Source: Blastobasis lacticolella
Taxonomy: Eukaryota; Arthropoda; Insecta; Lepidoptera; Blastobasidae
Direction: 5' to 3'
NCBI GenBank assembly: GCA_905147135.1
Contig: LR990044.1
Span: 5,584,122-5,648,121, forward strand
Length of the DNA: 64,000 nucleotides
Notes under the pieces: model-generated
Database searches by the model: none
What the model was told of the DNA's origin: nothing
Seen by the model: the letters and a program-made list of their open reading frames with translations, nothing else
Made by a program: the position numbers and the translations under genes
In this document: piece after piece, positions 1 through 10,676 of the stretch
How the letters are laid out: the number at the start of each line of letters is the position of its first letter
Position numbering within the stretch: the stretch's first letter is position 1

Positions 1-847
1 TTCCTTCTTGGCATTAGAAAAGCTATCTGCTATAATAAGACGACTGTAAGTCCTAATCGCTTATTAAAAACTAACAATCTATTTGAACGTCATTCATAAA
101 AGTCATAACAAACCATTTGATTTCTGAAGGATTGTTTATTTTCGTAAGTTATGAAAAATCAAGTATTATTAAATAATCGGCAAAACAATTAAAAAGGAAG
201 TGCGGGAGATAATTTTCAGCATGATTAATAATTTAGACAGAAGGTCAAGCTGATCGTGATCGAATAACTGAATGTTTACAAGTAGAACTGACAAGGACTA
301 ACAATGACAGATTATTCCTAGATTATTGTCACACTTTATAATTTTTACTATTGTCAGTCAATACGGACTAATCGTGGTTCTATTATAACACCCTCAGCAT
401 CAGGATTCTAAGCACGAGTCTGCTGTGAACTATTTATGATTGACCGACGATGACAATGCTTACGAAAAAAACGCCCAGTCCTGTGAGGCTAATAAACGAA
501 ACGATTTGCAATGAGTAGGAATGTATGAAGAATATTTAAGTAATTCCTATGTATTTAGGAAGTCCAAGTGTTGACAGAACTAATGATAACGTCGGTTTGA
601 ATTCAAACGCAAATATCACACAAACAAGTTTTTGCTCAAAATCGTTAAAGGGCCTTCAATGGGAAGGAGTTCCATTGTTACGAACCACTGGCACGTGCGA
701 TATTTTGACAAAGTGGGACTTTTCTATTATTTTTTGCAGACTTTGCACAGTTATAGCCTTTAGGAATTCACGAAGGCGTAAGCTACTTTCTAAAGAGGTT
801 AAGTATTCAAAGTCCTTGTTAAACTACAAAATTGTAATATATAATTA

Positions 848-1075
848 TCTTGGCGTTAATGTCCCGGTTGTGCTCTCGAGAACGAGGGCCCGGGGTCCGC
901 CTTGACCATGATCCAGGATCTGGCGATCAGGTAATTACAATGGAGCGACTATTACTTAGTTCAGTAACAATGTCCAAGGGAGGTCCGTGTCTTCGCAGTA
1001 TGACAGTATTGGTGATGCTGTGATAAATTCACCTTACATTGAGATGTGACGACCCATTACAGATGGGATAAACGT
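848..1075 (-). repeat. Inverted SINE tail in unit 1
   Basis: The first 100 bp are the reverse complement of the 3' half of the full SINE at 43,013-43,340 (shared GTAATTACCTGATC and GGACATTAACGCCAAG). The remainder is a unit-specific continuation. Confidence 0.65.
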
Positions 1076-1149
1076 CGATTCTTTATACATGGTCAATATA
1101 AAGGTATGTATAATTGAAATATATTTACAAAAATGTGCAAATAGCTATA

Positions 1150-1375
1150 AGAAATCATTCCAATTTGGGTTAATGATAGGCAAGTTGACAGCAGTATGAA
1201 TGTAATATCCTCAAATAATTTAACTAAAATAGACAGGTAACAAACATAAATGAAATCGAAATTCTTTACCTATTCTAATTTATATAACATATAAATGAGT
1301 AGATACAAACTAAAACTCGTCCTCAAATAATTTAACTGAGATAAACACAGGTAAAAATCGGTTTTGGAAATGTCA
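1150..1375. repeat. Roughly 100-bp AT-rich repeats 3' of A1
   Basis: Degenerate copies of CTCAAATAATTTAACTAAAAT followed by AGACAGGTAACAAACATAAA. Further copies occur at 8,584-8,809, 16,081-16,306, 22,980-23,150 and 57,250-57,540. Confidence 0.6.
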
Positions 1376-1767
1376 TTCGATAGGTACCAATAGGTAAATA
1401 GGCAAGCGGGCCACTTGGTGGATAGTGGACACCGATGCTTATGACATTAGCAACAACAGAGGCGACAACCAATGCGTTGCCCACCTCTATAACAGCAACT
1501 GAAATAACTCACGAAAGCAAGTAAACAATCATTTAAATTCTTGGTTCTTGACTGGCAAAATCATCACGAATGCCACGTATAGCTACAAAATTAGAAGAAG
1601 TAGAAATGGAGAGCGTCAGTTTGTGGCACTTAGAAATTTGAAATGCAGTTTGAAATTCCGAACTATTAACGAAAATCTACAGAAAAAACTAATTAACCTA
1701 TTGTAAAATTACTAAAATTACTGGAGTCCTTTGCGCATTCTTTCACCTTCGCCTTCACATGTGGTCT

Positions 1768-2085
1768 CTAATTCCGCTGGCACCTCTCGCAGCAGCGCCT
1801 TCGCTTCAAAGCTCTCAACTGGGCGTACTGCTGCTCCAGGAAAGCCACGTCAATGGCGAGGAGCTGTGCACGCTTCGTTCTCTGGTCGCGGCTCCTCTTC
1901 GCGGCCAGGTTGTTATTTGCCCGGTGTGCGGCGTACGCCTTGCCGCCAGCGGAGCTGGATGCCACTGGGCGCCGCATCTGTGGTTGGTCGGGCGACGGTC
2001 CCTCCGCCAGCACGCGCTGCCTCAACACCTCATGCAGCGGCACCTCTTCCGAGACCTCCTCCCACGGTCTCCAAATTCCAGCCAT
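1768..2085 (-). CDS. bZIP transcription factor, type A copy 1 (A1)
   Basis: Predicted 105-aa nuclear DNA-binding protein. Residues about 55-70 carry a basic region with the NNLAAKRSRD signature, the N-x7-R pattern typical of bZIP proteins and closest in style to the PAR/C/EBP-like group. A short zipper-like helix follows (about 73-95, LLAIDVAFLEQQYAQLRAL), only two to three heptads long, and the protein ends in a Cys/Arg-rich tail. The start is the ATG preceding AGIWRPWEE, a motif shared by all type A copies. Compared with A4 it lacks 13 codons (39 bp, in frame) between the WRP motif and the basic region. The gene is one GC-rich exon in AT-rich surroundings, which supports coding, but no transcript evidence is available. 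The DNA target and partner are unknown. Confidence 0.72.
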   Translation of the reverse strand: MAGIWRPWEEVSEEVPLHEVLRQRVLAEGPSPDQPQMRRPVASSSAGGKAYAAHRANNNLAAKRSRDQRTKRAQLLAIDVAFLEQQYAQLRALKRRRCCERCQRN

Positions 2086-2211
2086 GACTTTTCACGCACA
2101 AGTTTTCGCCGGGAAGTCCGAGACACGAATGGTCGCTCCAACATTCGGCGGCAATGGACGTCGCACGCCGCGGGTCCGACGGGTGTGGCTTGCAGCCCTC
2201 GCGGCTGTTGG

Positions 2212-2265
2212 CTACCTGCCCCTATCCATTGTCCTGCGCACGCGACTGCGATGGAAGGACGCCAT
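2212..2265 (-). promoter_or_regulatory. 17-codon upstream ORF in the A1 leader
   Basis: An ATG in an ACAAAATGGCG context opens a 17-aa frame (MASFHRSRVRRTMDRGR) that ends 126 bp upstream of the A1 start. The same length, start and stop recur in all six type A copies with only conservative changes. If transcribed as leader, it could limit translation of the bZIP frame. Confidence 0.5.
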
Positions 2266-2291
2266 TTTGTAACGAGAATTTTGAAAGACAA

Positions 2292-4858
2292 ATGATATTA
2301 TTGACACATTCCTTGAAAAAAGTTAATCTAATCTACTTATCAAAGAAACTGGTCTTTATTTAATAATTAATATAAGGACGATTTAGCAAATGTTATTCAA
2401 GCTAATATATAAGCAGCACATAACCCATCTGAAACGTTTGGAACTAGAACAGTGGACGTCTTGATATGGTAATAATACTTACTAAGGTACGCGAAAAGCT
2501 AGCCATCTGTCATACTTATATTGTACTGTTGTACTTACACCGTGGTTTGCTCAACAAATGAATTGATAATCGAGCCACAGCACTGTCATCTAGGCAATAA
2601 AAACTAACTTTAAAAAGCATAACTCATGCAACAATTCTCAATATTGGCAACAAAAATCGCTCTTAGTCTGACTATACAACAATGGACCTTGAGTAGTTAA
2701 ACCCCTTCAACAGGTAGAAACTTAAAGCCTTTGTAAGATTACAACCAATGCTGACTGTAACTGCAACAAAAAAGTTGAAGCTCTAGGACGTAGCATTTTC
2801 CCACGTGCGCCAGTAGCACGTGGCCATTTATTTATACCTGATTCCTAAGCCCAGTTGATGTGTTGACAATATTTAGCAGCGTGAGTCAAACTTTAAATGG
2901 TTATGTCGCCGTCGTAGGTGTACTCAGGCTATCGTCAATTGTTTTAAATTCAATTCGAGTAATGACTATAAATGAATAAATAAATATGCTTGGACAATTC
3001 ATTCATTTATATATGTTTTTAAATACCTGCGAACTTATTATAGGTACATACAGTACCCAGACCAACACAGACAGAAATAAAAATTAATCGTGTCAATTTC
3101 TGCGCGGCCGGAAATCGAACCCAGGACCTGTGTGTGGCACATCGGTATGTCAACCATCTGTACTCAGGTCGTCGACGCACTTCTTGAAGGAAAGCTTTAC
3201 AACAATTGTCATAGGTGCACAAGCACACACAGTCTCGCTATTCAACAATGCATCGTGAATATTTGCACCCTTCTGCTCCAGCTGAAGAGGTCCACATATT
3301 CATGATCTCACGCTTTGTAATCTCAAGTAACGGCGTATGTGCAAATTTTTCATAATGCATAAGAAGTGACTTTTACAAAATTAAAATGGAACCGTTTTAA
3401 AAAAATCACTACCGTTCTTGTCATAGTCATGCGTGTGTAAGATATAAGGTATTTTAGTATGTTTTAATTGGTATTAAATATCGTGATTAATAATAATTAA
3501 TATTTCAAAATACTTTTGTAAACTTTATAACGAAGTGTGGTGATTTCTGAATGATGGTTTGTCTTTGATCAGTTAAGTACTGTTAATTTTATGAGAAACT
3601 TCTTTAATTAATTATGTAATAAATTTACAATAATGTTAAAAGTATTGTAATACATTAAAATTAACATCTAATCAATCTATCTGTAAATTTAGGAGACCGG
3701 AAATGAGAATAGATATGACATTTCCGGCTATAATAATATTTTATTTGAATGGGTCGCAATAGCAATTGCGACCAACAATCGCTTTTCGACCAAATTGGAA
3801 ATAAGTTAAGTCAAGCTTAAGTTCGGCGTTTTATGGTACTTTTTATTTGTCCGGTTTTCAAGCGTTTTAGGGATACCAGTTGTATTACTGATAAATTATC
3901 TTAGTTGTAGGGTATTTTTATATGGACCCTAAATTAATCTAGTGCTGTACGCCCAGTGATACATAGAGCTGTTGGCTTACGTACCTACAGATTTGACGCC
4001 ATAGTACAAAATGTTAGGAATTGAATACTCTATCTGAAAATTACCTACAATAGTTATTTCTAGCTGTCACTTTTTTTTTCAAAATGAATGATATCTTTTG
4101 CTCTCTGTTCTGAACACTCATCGTACGTGACTAAACGCTTTGTACTCATGTCCTTGTCTTCATTAAAAACCGAAGTATAGAGTGCGCGAAGATAATTAAC
4201 TGGAACTAGATTTTTTTTAAATGTCTGAGCATTTAAAATATCATTTAGGTACATTTTTGGTGTGGAACCCTAATAAATATAAAATTGTGGACCGCTATGT
4301 ACAATTTTAGAGTTTTAAAATTCTATACAAAATCCGACCCTGTTTATATCGAAGTATAACTCAATTTTCTCATAATTTTAAATCTGCCTTTAATGGCGTG
4401 TTGTTTTAAGATAAAGATTTCAATTATTGCAAATTCACACTATTACTATGCATATTTTTATCACAATTTCTAAAATTGATTCCCGATAGCCATGACCACG
4501 ATTGTTTACTTACCGGTAAAAGGTTAATCCAGGTGTATTTCCATACTTTGCGCTTTCACATAACTGTGCACTACATTACACCGTCTTTTAAATGGTTTGA
4601 TTAGGAAATTAAAAAATTTACAACGATGTTTCAAAAGAAACGTCTGGTCGTTATTAGCTAGAGCAACGTGGTGAACGTTCAAAACATTGCGCTGTTCACT
4701 TTCTAACAGGCTCGTTCCTATAGGTAAAATAACGGGATAGCAAGATTCATAATCATTGTACAGTGAGCTAACAGGGAATATTTGTGATTTGTGTTTAGTC
4801 TGTTATGCCTGTGGTATACCCGCTTGTCATATTCATTTGATTCTTGATCCTAGGTTTT
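2292..4858. other. Upstream flank of A1; no gene
   Basis: The first 1.4 kb (to about 3,735) is the A-gene upstream flank common to all copies, including one inverted SINE. From about 3,735, units 1-3 leave the sequence found at A4-A6 and enter a block containing GGTCGCAATAGCAATTGCGA as a small palindrome. At 4,540-4,815 a stretch matches 43,700-43,985 in reverse. A 64-codon minus-strand frame at 4,060-4,254 has no recognisable family. Confidence 0.55.
3042..3179 (-). repeat. Inverted tRNA-Gly-like SINE upstream of A1
   Basis: Read on the minus strand: GACCTGAGTACAGATGG, then GGGTTCGATTTCCGGCC as a B box, then the GGTCTGGGTACTGTATG tail. The head resembles insect tRNA-Gly(GCC) but is too diverged to be a functional tRNA. 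Confidence 0.65.
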
Positions 4859-5254
4859 GCGAGCGGCCACACAGAAAAGACGTAAGACGCAGACACGTTG
4901 CGGACGCGGCGCCCGTTCAATTTATTTTCATACTAAATGTATAGAAACGTCGCGACGCAAAACATACAGGAAAGACAGGGCGCGGATAGGGCGCGGACGC
5001 GTCGCAGACACGACTTTAAACTTACAGAAAAGACGAGGCACGGGCGCGCCGCGGGCGAGGCGGGCTTGCGGGCGGAGCGCGGGGAGACGGACCTCACCCG
5101 CAGCGCTTGCTGTCCTTATCTTGCCTACGCTCTTCACTGGTCCGCGACGGCGCCGCGTCCGTGCCCTGTCTTTTCTGTATGTTTTAAGTCGCATCTGCGT
5201 CCCGTCTGTGCCCCGTCCGCGACATGTTGTCGTCTTTTCTGTGTGGCCGCTCGC
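4859..5254. mobile_element. GC-rich MITE with about 24-bp terminal inverted repeats, unit 1
   Basis: Begins GCGAGCGGCCACACAGAAAA and ends with its reverse complement. The interior repeats CAGAAAAGACG / ACAGGAAAGACAGG motifs. It has no transposase. Flanking triplets are TTT and TTA here, but TAA on both sides of the related copy at 62,425, so a TWA-type duplication (PIF/Harbinger style) is possible. Confidence 0.75.
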
Positions 5255-6565
5255 TTAGATTGCTTACACAAATTTAAGAATCTGCGTTTCTCTGTTTTTA
5301 ATTATTGGCAACAAAAAACGCTTTTACTCTGGCTATTCAACAATGTATCTTGAATAGTTAAACCCTTTCAGCAGGTAGTCACTTAAGCCTTTGTAGGTTT
5401 ACAATCAAGGCCGACTGTGACTGCAACAAAAAAGTTGAAGCTCAAGGACGTAGCATTTTCCCACGTGCCACTTCTAAGCCCAGTCGATGTGTTGACAATA
5501 TTTTGCAGCGTGAGTCGAACTTTAAATGCTTCTGTCGCCGTCGCAGGCGTACTTAGGCTAGCGTCAATGATTTTAGATTCTATTCGAGTAAAGACTATAA
5601 ATGAATAAATAAATATGCTTGGACAATTCACACAGCGCCATCCAAGCGCCAAAGCAAGCAACGCTTGTGTGCCATAAAACTGATAAACTACTTATATATT
5701 TTTTAAATACCTACGTACTTATTATACATACAGCACCCAGACCATTACCAGAAATTAAAATTAATCATTATATTTCTACACGGCCGGGAATCGAACCCAG
5801 GTCCTATGCGGGGCGGATCGGCATATTAACCAACTATGCTATGGTCATCGACGCACTTGAAGGAAAGATACACAAAAACCAGTGCCTAAGGTGCACAAGC
5901 GTCTATTTTTATAATATCTACTTCAAAAAATTGGCAATGTCTCAAGGCACCAAAAAAACTTATGGTCTCTCTATTCAACAATGCATCGTAAATATTTGGT
6001 ACCCTTCTGCGCCTGCTAAAGAGGTCCAAATATTCAAAATTTCACGCTTTGTAATCTTAAGTAACGGCTAATGTGCAAATTTTAAAAAATGCATAAGAAG
6101 TGACTTTTACAAAATTAAAGTGAAACGGTTGTAAGAAAATCAACAGCATCACATGTCACTGTCATGCGTGCCTATGTTCTGTATAACAATAAAATTACTT
6201 GCGCATTAAAAACGCGACAGCAGTTCAGGAATAAAAAATTGTTTTCTGGGGATGGAAGTCCAGGGCCGGGTAGATCTTATTTTCCTTAATTTATTTGGGG
6301 AAAGATATTGCGCTGAGTAGAGAAGCCACTGTCACACCACCCAGCTGGCACGCTTTTCGCTTCTGAATTTAGACGAATGAGTATTTTAGTATTTTTACCT
6401 CGATATTTAGTTTATATGAAAGTGAATGAAATTAAACCAAATGAGCCTTTTACCAACGTTTTTTGCCAAGATGTTATTATTTACTACGTAATAATTTGTA
6501 CATAAGTACAACCGACAACGACTTCGGCGAAAATACGCATTGAAAGTTTGAAACCCAGCTGTACC
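5255..6565. other. Duplicated A-flank and B-like remnant; no gene
   Basis: About 5,290-6,160 is an older second copy of the sequence at 2,640-3,420. From about 6,170 (TATGTTCTGTATAACAAT) it resembles the far 3' flank of B1 near 33,300, which suggests that the B gene once present in the unit has been deleted. Confidence 0.5.
5724..5853 (-). repeat. Second inverted tRNA-like SINE of unit 1
   Basis: Paralogous to 3,042-3,179, in the duplicated A-flank segment. It has a better-kept GGGTTCGATTCCCGGCC block. Confidence 0.6.
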
Positions 6566-6822
6566 ATGCCATAAAATTTATCAAGATCGGTGTAAGCGTA
6601 AACATGTAATACTCAAAACCAATGTTTTGCTCGGACCTGGTGACGTGTTCAGTACGGAAGGGGTTTTATTATTGTACATTTTTTTAAATCACTCAAGCAT
6701 TTTTCAGAATTTGCATATTAGCAGTTTCCTTCTTGGCATTAGAAAAGCTATCTGCTATAATAAGACGACTGTAAGTCCTAATCGCTTATTAAAAACTAAC
6801 AATCTATTTGAACGTCATTCAT
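6566..6822. repeat. Left copy of a 257-bp intra-unit duplication
   Basis: This is matched almost base for base by 7,275-7,531, 709 bp further on. About 450 bp of unique AT-rich DNA lies between the copies and includes a small inverted repeat around 7,031-7,082. The pair recurs in unit 2 (14,063-14,319 and 14,772-15,028). Confidence 0.9.
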
Positions 6823-7274
6823 TAAAAAAGACTGACTATCTATTGCCTCAAATAGTACAAATGTTGATTAGCTGTAATTTAAATTAAGCAAAGATATAAG
6901 CCAAAATAATAATTTAATATTTCAAGTTGATAACTTTCTGATAGTAAAAACGTTAAATATGATATACTTTGTTTTATTTTCTACTCATATTTATGGAATA
7001 TTATCATAATCATATCAAGGTACTACTGTTAATACTTACCCCAAGGTAGTTAAAACTTACCCCAAAACTGGGGCAAGTATTAACAAGTATGTTTTTTTTA
7101 AAAACGTAATTTTGCGGCTAAAGTACAAGGCATTTGTCCCGGTTTTTAATTAAAAATCATAGAGAGGTAGTTGACGCTTCATAACGTTTAAAAATTATAT
7201 CCCTAGCTAGTATAAATTCCGTTCAATCAATAAAAAAGTAAAATCTGTTAGTACATGCCCCTGGCTCCCCTACA

Positions 7275-7531
7275 ATGCCATAAAATTTATCAAGATCGGT
7301 GTAAGCGTAAACATGTAATACTCAAAACCAATGTTTTGCTCGGACCTGGTGACGTGTTCAGTACGGAAGGGGTTTTATTATTGTACATTTTTTTAAATCA
7401 CTCAAGCATTTTTCAGAATTTGCATATTAGCAGTTTCCTTCTTGGCATTAGAAAAGCTATCTGCTATAGTAAGACGACTGTAAGTCCTAATCGCTTATTA
7501 AAAACTAACAATCTATTTGAACGTCATTCAT
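7275..7531. repeat. Right copy of the 257-bp intra-unit duplication
   Basis: This spans the unit 1/unit 2 junction as drawn here. It differs from the left copy by very few bases (A/G near 7,467), so the duplication is young or is being homogenised. Confidence 0.9.
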
Positions 7532-8281
7532 AAAAGTCATAACAAACCATTTGATTTCTGAAGGATTGTTTATTTTCGTAAGTTATAAAAAATCAAGTAT
7601 TATTAAATAATCGGCAAAACAATTAAAAAGGAAGTGCGGGAGATAATTTTCAGCATGATTAATAATTTAGACAGAAGGTCAAGCTGATCGTGATCGAATA
7701 ACTGAATGTTTACAAGTAGAACTGACAAGGACTAACAATGACAGATTATTCCTAGATTATTGTCACACTTTATAATTTTTACTATTGTCAGTCAATACGG
7801 ACTAATCGTGGTTCTATTATAACACCCTCAGCATCAGGATTCTAAGCACGAGTCTGCTGTGAACTATTTATGATTGACCGACGATGACAATGCTTACGAA
7901 AAAAACGCCCAGTCCTGTGAGGCTAATAAACGAAACGATTTGCAATGAGTAGGAATGTATGAAGAATATTTAAGTAATTCCTATGTATTTAGGAAGTCCA
8001 AGTGTTGACAGAACTAATGATAACGTCGGTTTGAATTCAAACGCAAATATCACACAAACAAGTTTTTGCTCAAAATCGTTAAAGGGCCTTCAATGGGAAG
8101 GAGTTCCATTGTTACGAACCACTGGCACGTGCGATATTTTGACAAAGTGGGACTTTTCTATTATTTTTTGCAGACTTTGCACAGTTATAGCCTTTAGGAA
8201 TTCACGAAGGCGTAAGCTACTTTCTAAAGAGGTTAAGTATTCAAAGTCCTTGTTAAACTACAAAATTGTAATATATAATTA

Positions 8282-8509
8282 TCTTGGCGTTAATGTCCCG
8301 GTTGTGCTCTCGAGAACGAGGGCCCGGGGTCCGCCTTGACCATGATCCAGGATCTGGCGATCAGGTAATTACAATGGAGCGACTATTACTTAGTTCAGTA
8401 ACAATGTCCAAGGGAGGTCCGTGTCTTCGCAGTATGACAGTATTGGTGATGCTGTGATAAATTCACCTTACATTGAGATGTGACGACCCATTACAGATGG
8501 GATAAACGT
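8282..8509 (-). repeat. Inverted SINE tail in unit 2
   Basis: Unit 2 equivalent of 848-1,075. Confidence 0.65.
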
Positions 8510-9201
8510 CGATTCTTTATACATGGTCAATATAAAGGTATGTATAATTGAAATATATTTACAAAAATGTGCAAATAGCTATAAGAAATCATTCCAATTT
8601 GGGTTAATGATAGGCAAGTTGACAGCAGTATGAATGTAATATCCTCAAATAATTTAACTAAAATAGACAGGTAACAAACATAAATGAAATCGAAATTCTT
8701 TACCTATTCTAATTTATATAACATATAAATGAGTAGATACAAACTAAAACTCGTCCTCAAATAATTTAACTGAGATAAACACAGGTAAAAATCGGTTTTG
8801 GAAATGTCATTCGATAGGTACCAATAGGTAAATAGGCAAGCGGGCCACTTGGTGGATAGTGGACACCGATGCTTATGACATTAGCAACAACAGAGGCGAC
8901 AACCAATGCGTTGCCCACCTCTATAACAGCAACTGAAATAACTCACGAAAGCAAGTAAACAATCATTTAAATTCTTGGTTCTTGACTGGCAAAATCATCA
9001 CGAATGCCACGTATAGCTACAAAATTAGAAGAAGTAGAAATGGAGAGCGTCAGTTTGTGGCACTTAGAAATTTGAAATGCAGTTTGAAATTCCGAACTAT
9101 TAACGAAAATCTACAGAAAAAACTAATTAACCTATTGTAAAATTACTAAAATTACTGGAGTCCTTTGCGCATTCTTTCACCTTCGCCTTCACATGTGGTC
9201 T

Positions 9202-9519
9202 CTAATTCCGCTGGCACCTCTCGCAGCAGCGCCTTCGCTTCAAAGCTCTCAACTGGGCGTACTGCTGCTCCAGGAAAGCCACGTCAATGGCGAGGAGCTG
9301 TGCACGCTTCGTTCTCTGGTCGCGGCTCCTCTTCGCGGCCAGGTTGTTATTTGCCCGGTGTGCGGCGTACGCCTTGCCGCCAGCGGAGCTGGATGCCACT
9401 GGGCGCCGCATCTGTGGTTGGTCGGGCGACGGTCCCTCCGCCAGCACGCGCTGCCTCAACACCTCATGCAGCGGCACCTCTTCCGAGACCTCCTCCCACG
9501 GTCTCCAAATTCCAGCCAT
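9202..9519 (-). CDS. bZIP transcription factor, type A copy 2 (A2)
   Basis: The protein is identical to A1 (105 aa), with the same 39-bp internal deletion relative to A4 and the same Cys/Arg-rich end. The only nearby change I see from A3 is one base in the leader (9,615). Identical proteins in adjacent units mean that short reads or probes cannot tell A1-A3 apart. Function is inferred from the basic region and short leucine repeat only. Confidence 0.72.
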   Translation of the reverse strand: MAGIWRPWEEVSEEVPLHEVLRQRVLAEGPSPDQPQMRRPVASSSAGGKAYAAHRANNNLAAKRSRDQRTKRAQLLAIDVAFLEQQYAQLRALKRRRCCERCQRN

Positions 9520-9645
9520 GACTTTTCACGCACAAGTTTTCGCCGGGAAGTCCGAGACACGAATGGTCGCTCCAACATTCGGCGGCAATGGACGTCGCAC
9601 GCCGCGGGTCCGACAGGTGTGGCTTGCAGCCCTCGCGGCTGTTGG

Positions 9646-9699
9646 CTACCTGCCCCTATCCATTGTCCTGCGCACGCGACTGCGATGGAAGGACGCCAT
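9646..9699 (-). promoter_or_regulatory. 17-codon upstream ORF in the A2 leader
   Basis: Same position and frame relative to A2 as in A1. Confidence 0.48.
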
Positions 9700-10538
9700 T
9701 TTGTAACGAGAATTTTGAAAGACAAATGATATTATTGACACATTCCTTGAAAAAAGTTAATCTAATCTACTTATCAAAGAAACTGGTCTTTATTTAATAA
9801 TTAATATAAGGACGATTTAGCAAATGTTATTCAAGCTAATATATAAGCAGCACATAACCCATCTGAAACGTTTGGAACTAGAACAGTGGACGTCTTGATA
9901 TGGTAATAATACTTACTAAGGTACGCGAAAAGCTAGCCATCTGTCATACTTATATTGTACTGTTGTACTTACACCGTGGTTTGCTCAACAAATGAATTGA
10001 TAATCGAGCCACAGCACTGTCATCTAGGCAATAAAAACTAACTTTAAAAAGCATAACTCATGCAACAATTCTCAATATTGGCAACAAAAATCGCTCTTAG
10101 TCTGACTATACAACAATGGACCTTGAGTAGTTAAACCCCTTCAACAGGTAGAAACTTAAAGCCTTTGTAAGATTACAACCAATGCTGACTGTAACTGCAA
10201 CAAAAAAGTTGAAGCTCTAGGACGTAGCATTTTCCCACGTGCGCCAGTAGCACGTGGCCATTTATTTATACCTGATTCCTAAGCCCAGTTGATGTGTTGA
10301 CAATATTTAGCAGCGTGAGTCAAACTTTAAATGGTTATGTCGCCGTCGTAGGTGTACTCAGGCTATCGTCAATTGTTTTAAATTCAATTCGAGTAATGAC
10401 TATAAATGAATAAATAAATATGCTTGGACAATTCACACAGTGCCATCTAAGCCCCAAAGTAAGCAACGCGTGTGTTATTGGTGCCAAAAAACTAATAAAC
10501 CATTTATATATGTTTTTAAATACCTGCGAACTTATTAT

Positions 10539-10676
10539 AGGTACATACAGTACCCAGACCAACACAGACAGAAATAAAAATTAATCGTGTCAATTTCTGC
10601 GCGGCCGGAAATCGAACTCAGGACCTGTGTGTGGCACATCGGTATGTCAACCATCTGTACTCAGGTCGTCGACGCA
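10539..10676 (-). repeat. Inverted tRNA-Gly-like SINE upstream of A2
   Basis: Unit 2 equivalent of 3,042-3,179. Confidence 0.65.

Larger units (their letters stand above)
1..7434. repeat. Tandem unit 1 of the A-type bZIP array
   Basis: Position 1 realigns at 7,435 and again at 14,932, so this is one full period. Contents in order: the right copy of an internal duplication, AT-rich DNA, an inverted SINE tail, roughly 100-bp AT-rich repeats, bZIP gene A1 (minus) and its leader, a flank with an inverted tRNA-like SINE, a segment resembling an intron of the gene near 43.7 kb (inverted), a GC-rich MITE, a second older copy of the A-gene flank (about 5,290-6,190), and the internal duplication. It is 63 bp shorter than unit 2 because of a deletion just after 3,000. 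No B-type bZIP gene is present in this unit. Confidence 0.93.

Noticed and set aside
549..905. 118-codon plus-strand frame, also at 7,983 and 15,480
   Set aside because: AT-rich, crosses into an inverted SINE tail, low-complexity composition, disrupted in the diverged copies at 22.3 and 56.6 kb.
1759..2295. 178-codon plus-strand frame antisense to A1, repeated at every A copy
   Set aside because: It mirrors the GC-rich bZIP codons, lengthens or breaks arbitrarily among copies (shortened at 50 and 58 kb) and has no recognisable domain. The bZIP strand explains the bias.
4060..4254. 64-codon minus-strand frame repeated in units 1-3
   Set aside because: No motif, no conservation outside the identical units, AT-rich; possible but unsupported as a gene.
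4857..5353. Several overlapping GC-rich frames in units 1-3 and at 62.3-62.9 kb
   Set aside because: They lie inside a palindromic MITE and arise from Arg/Ala-rich readings of its repeats on both strands.
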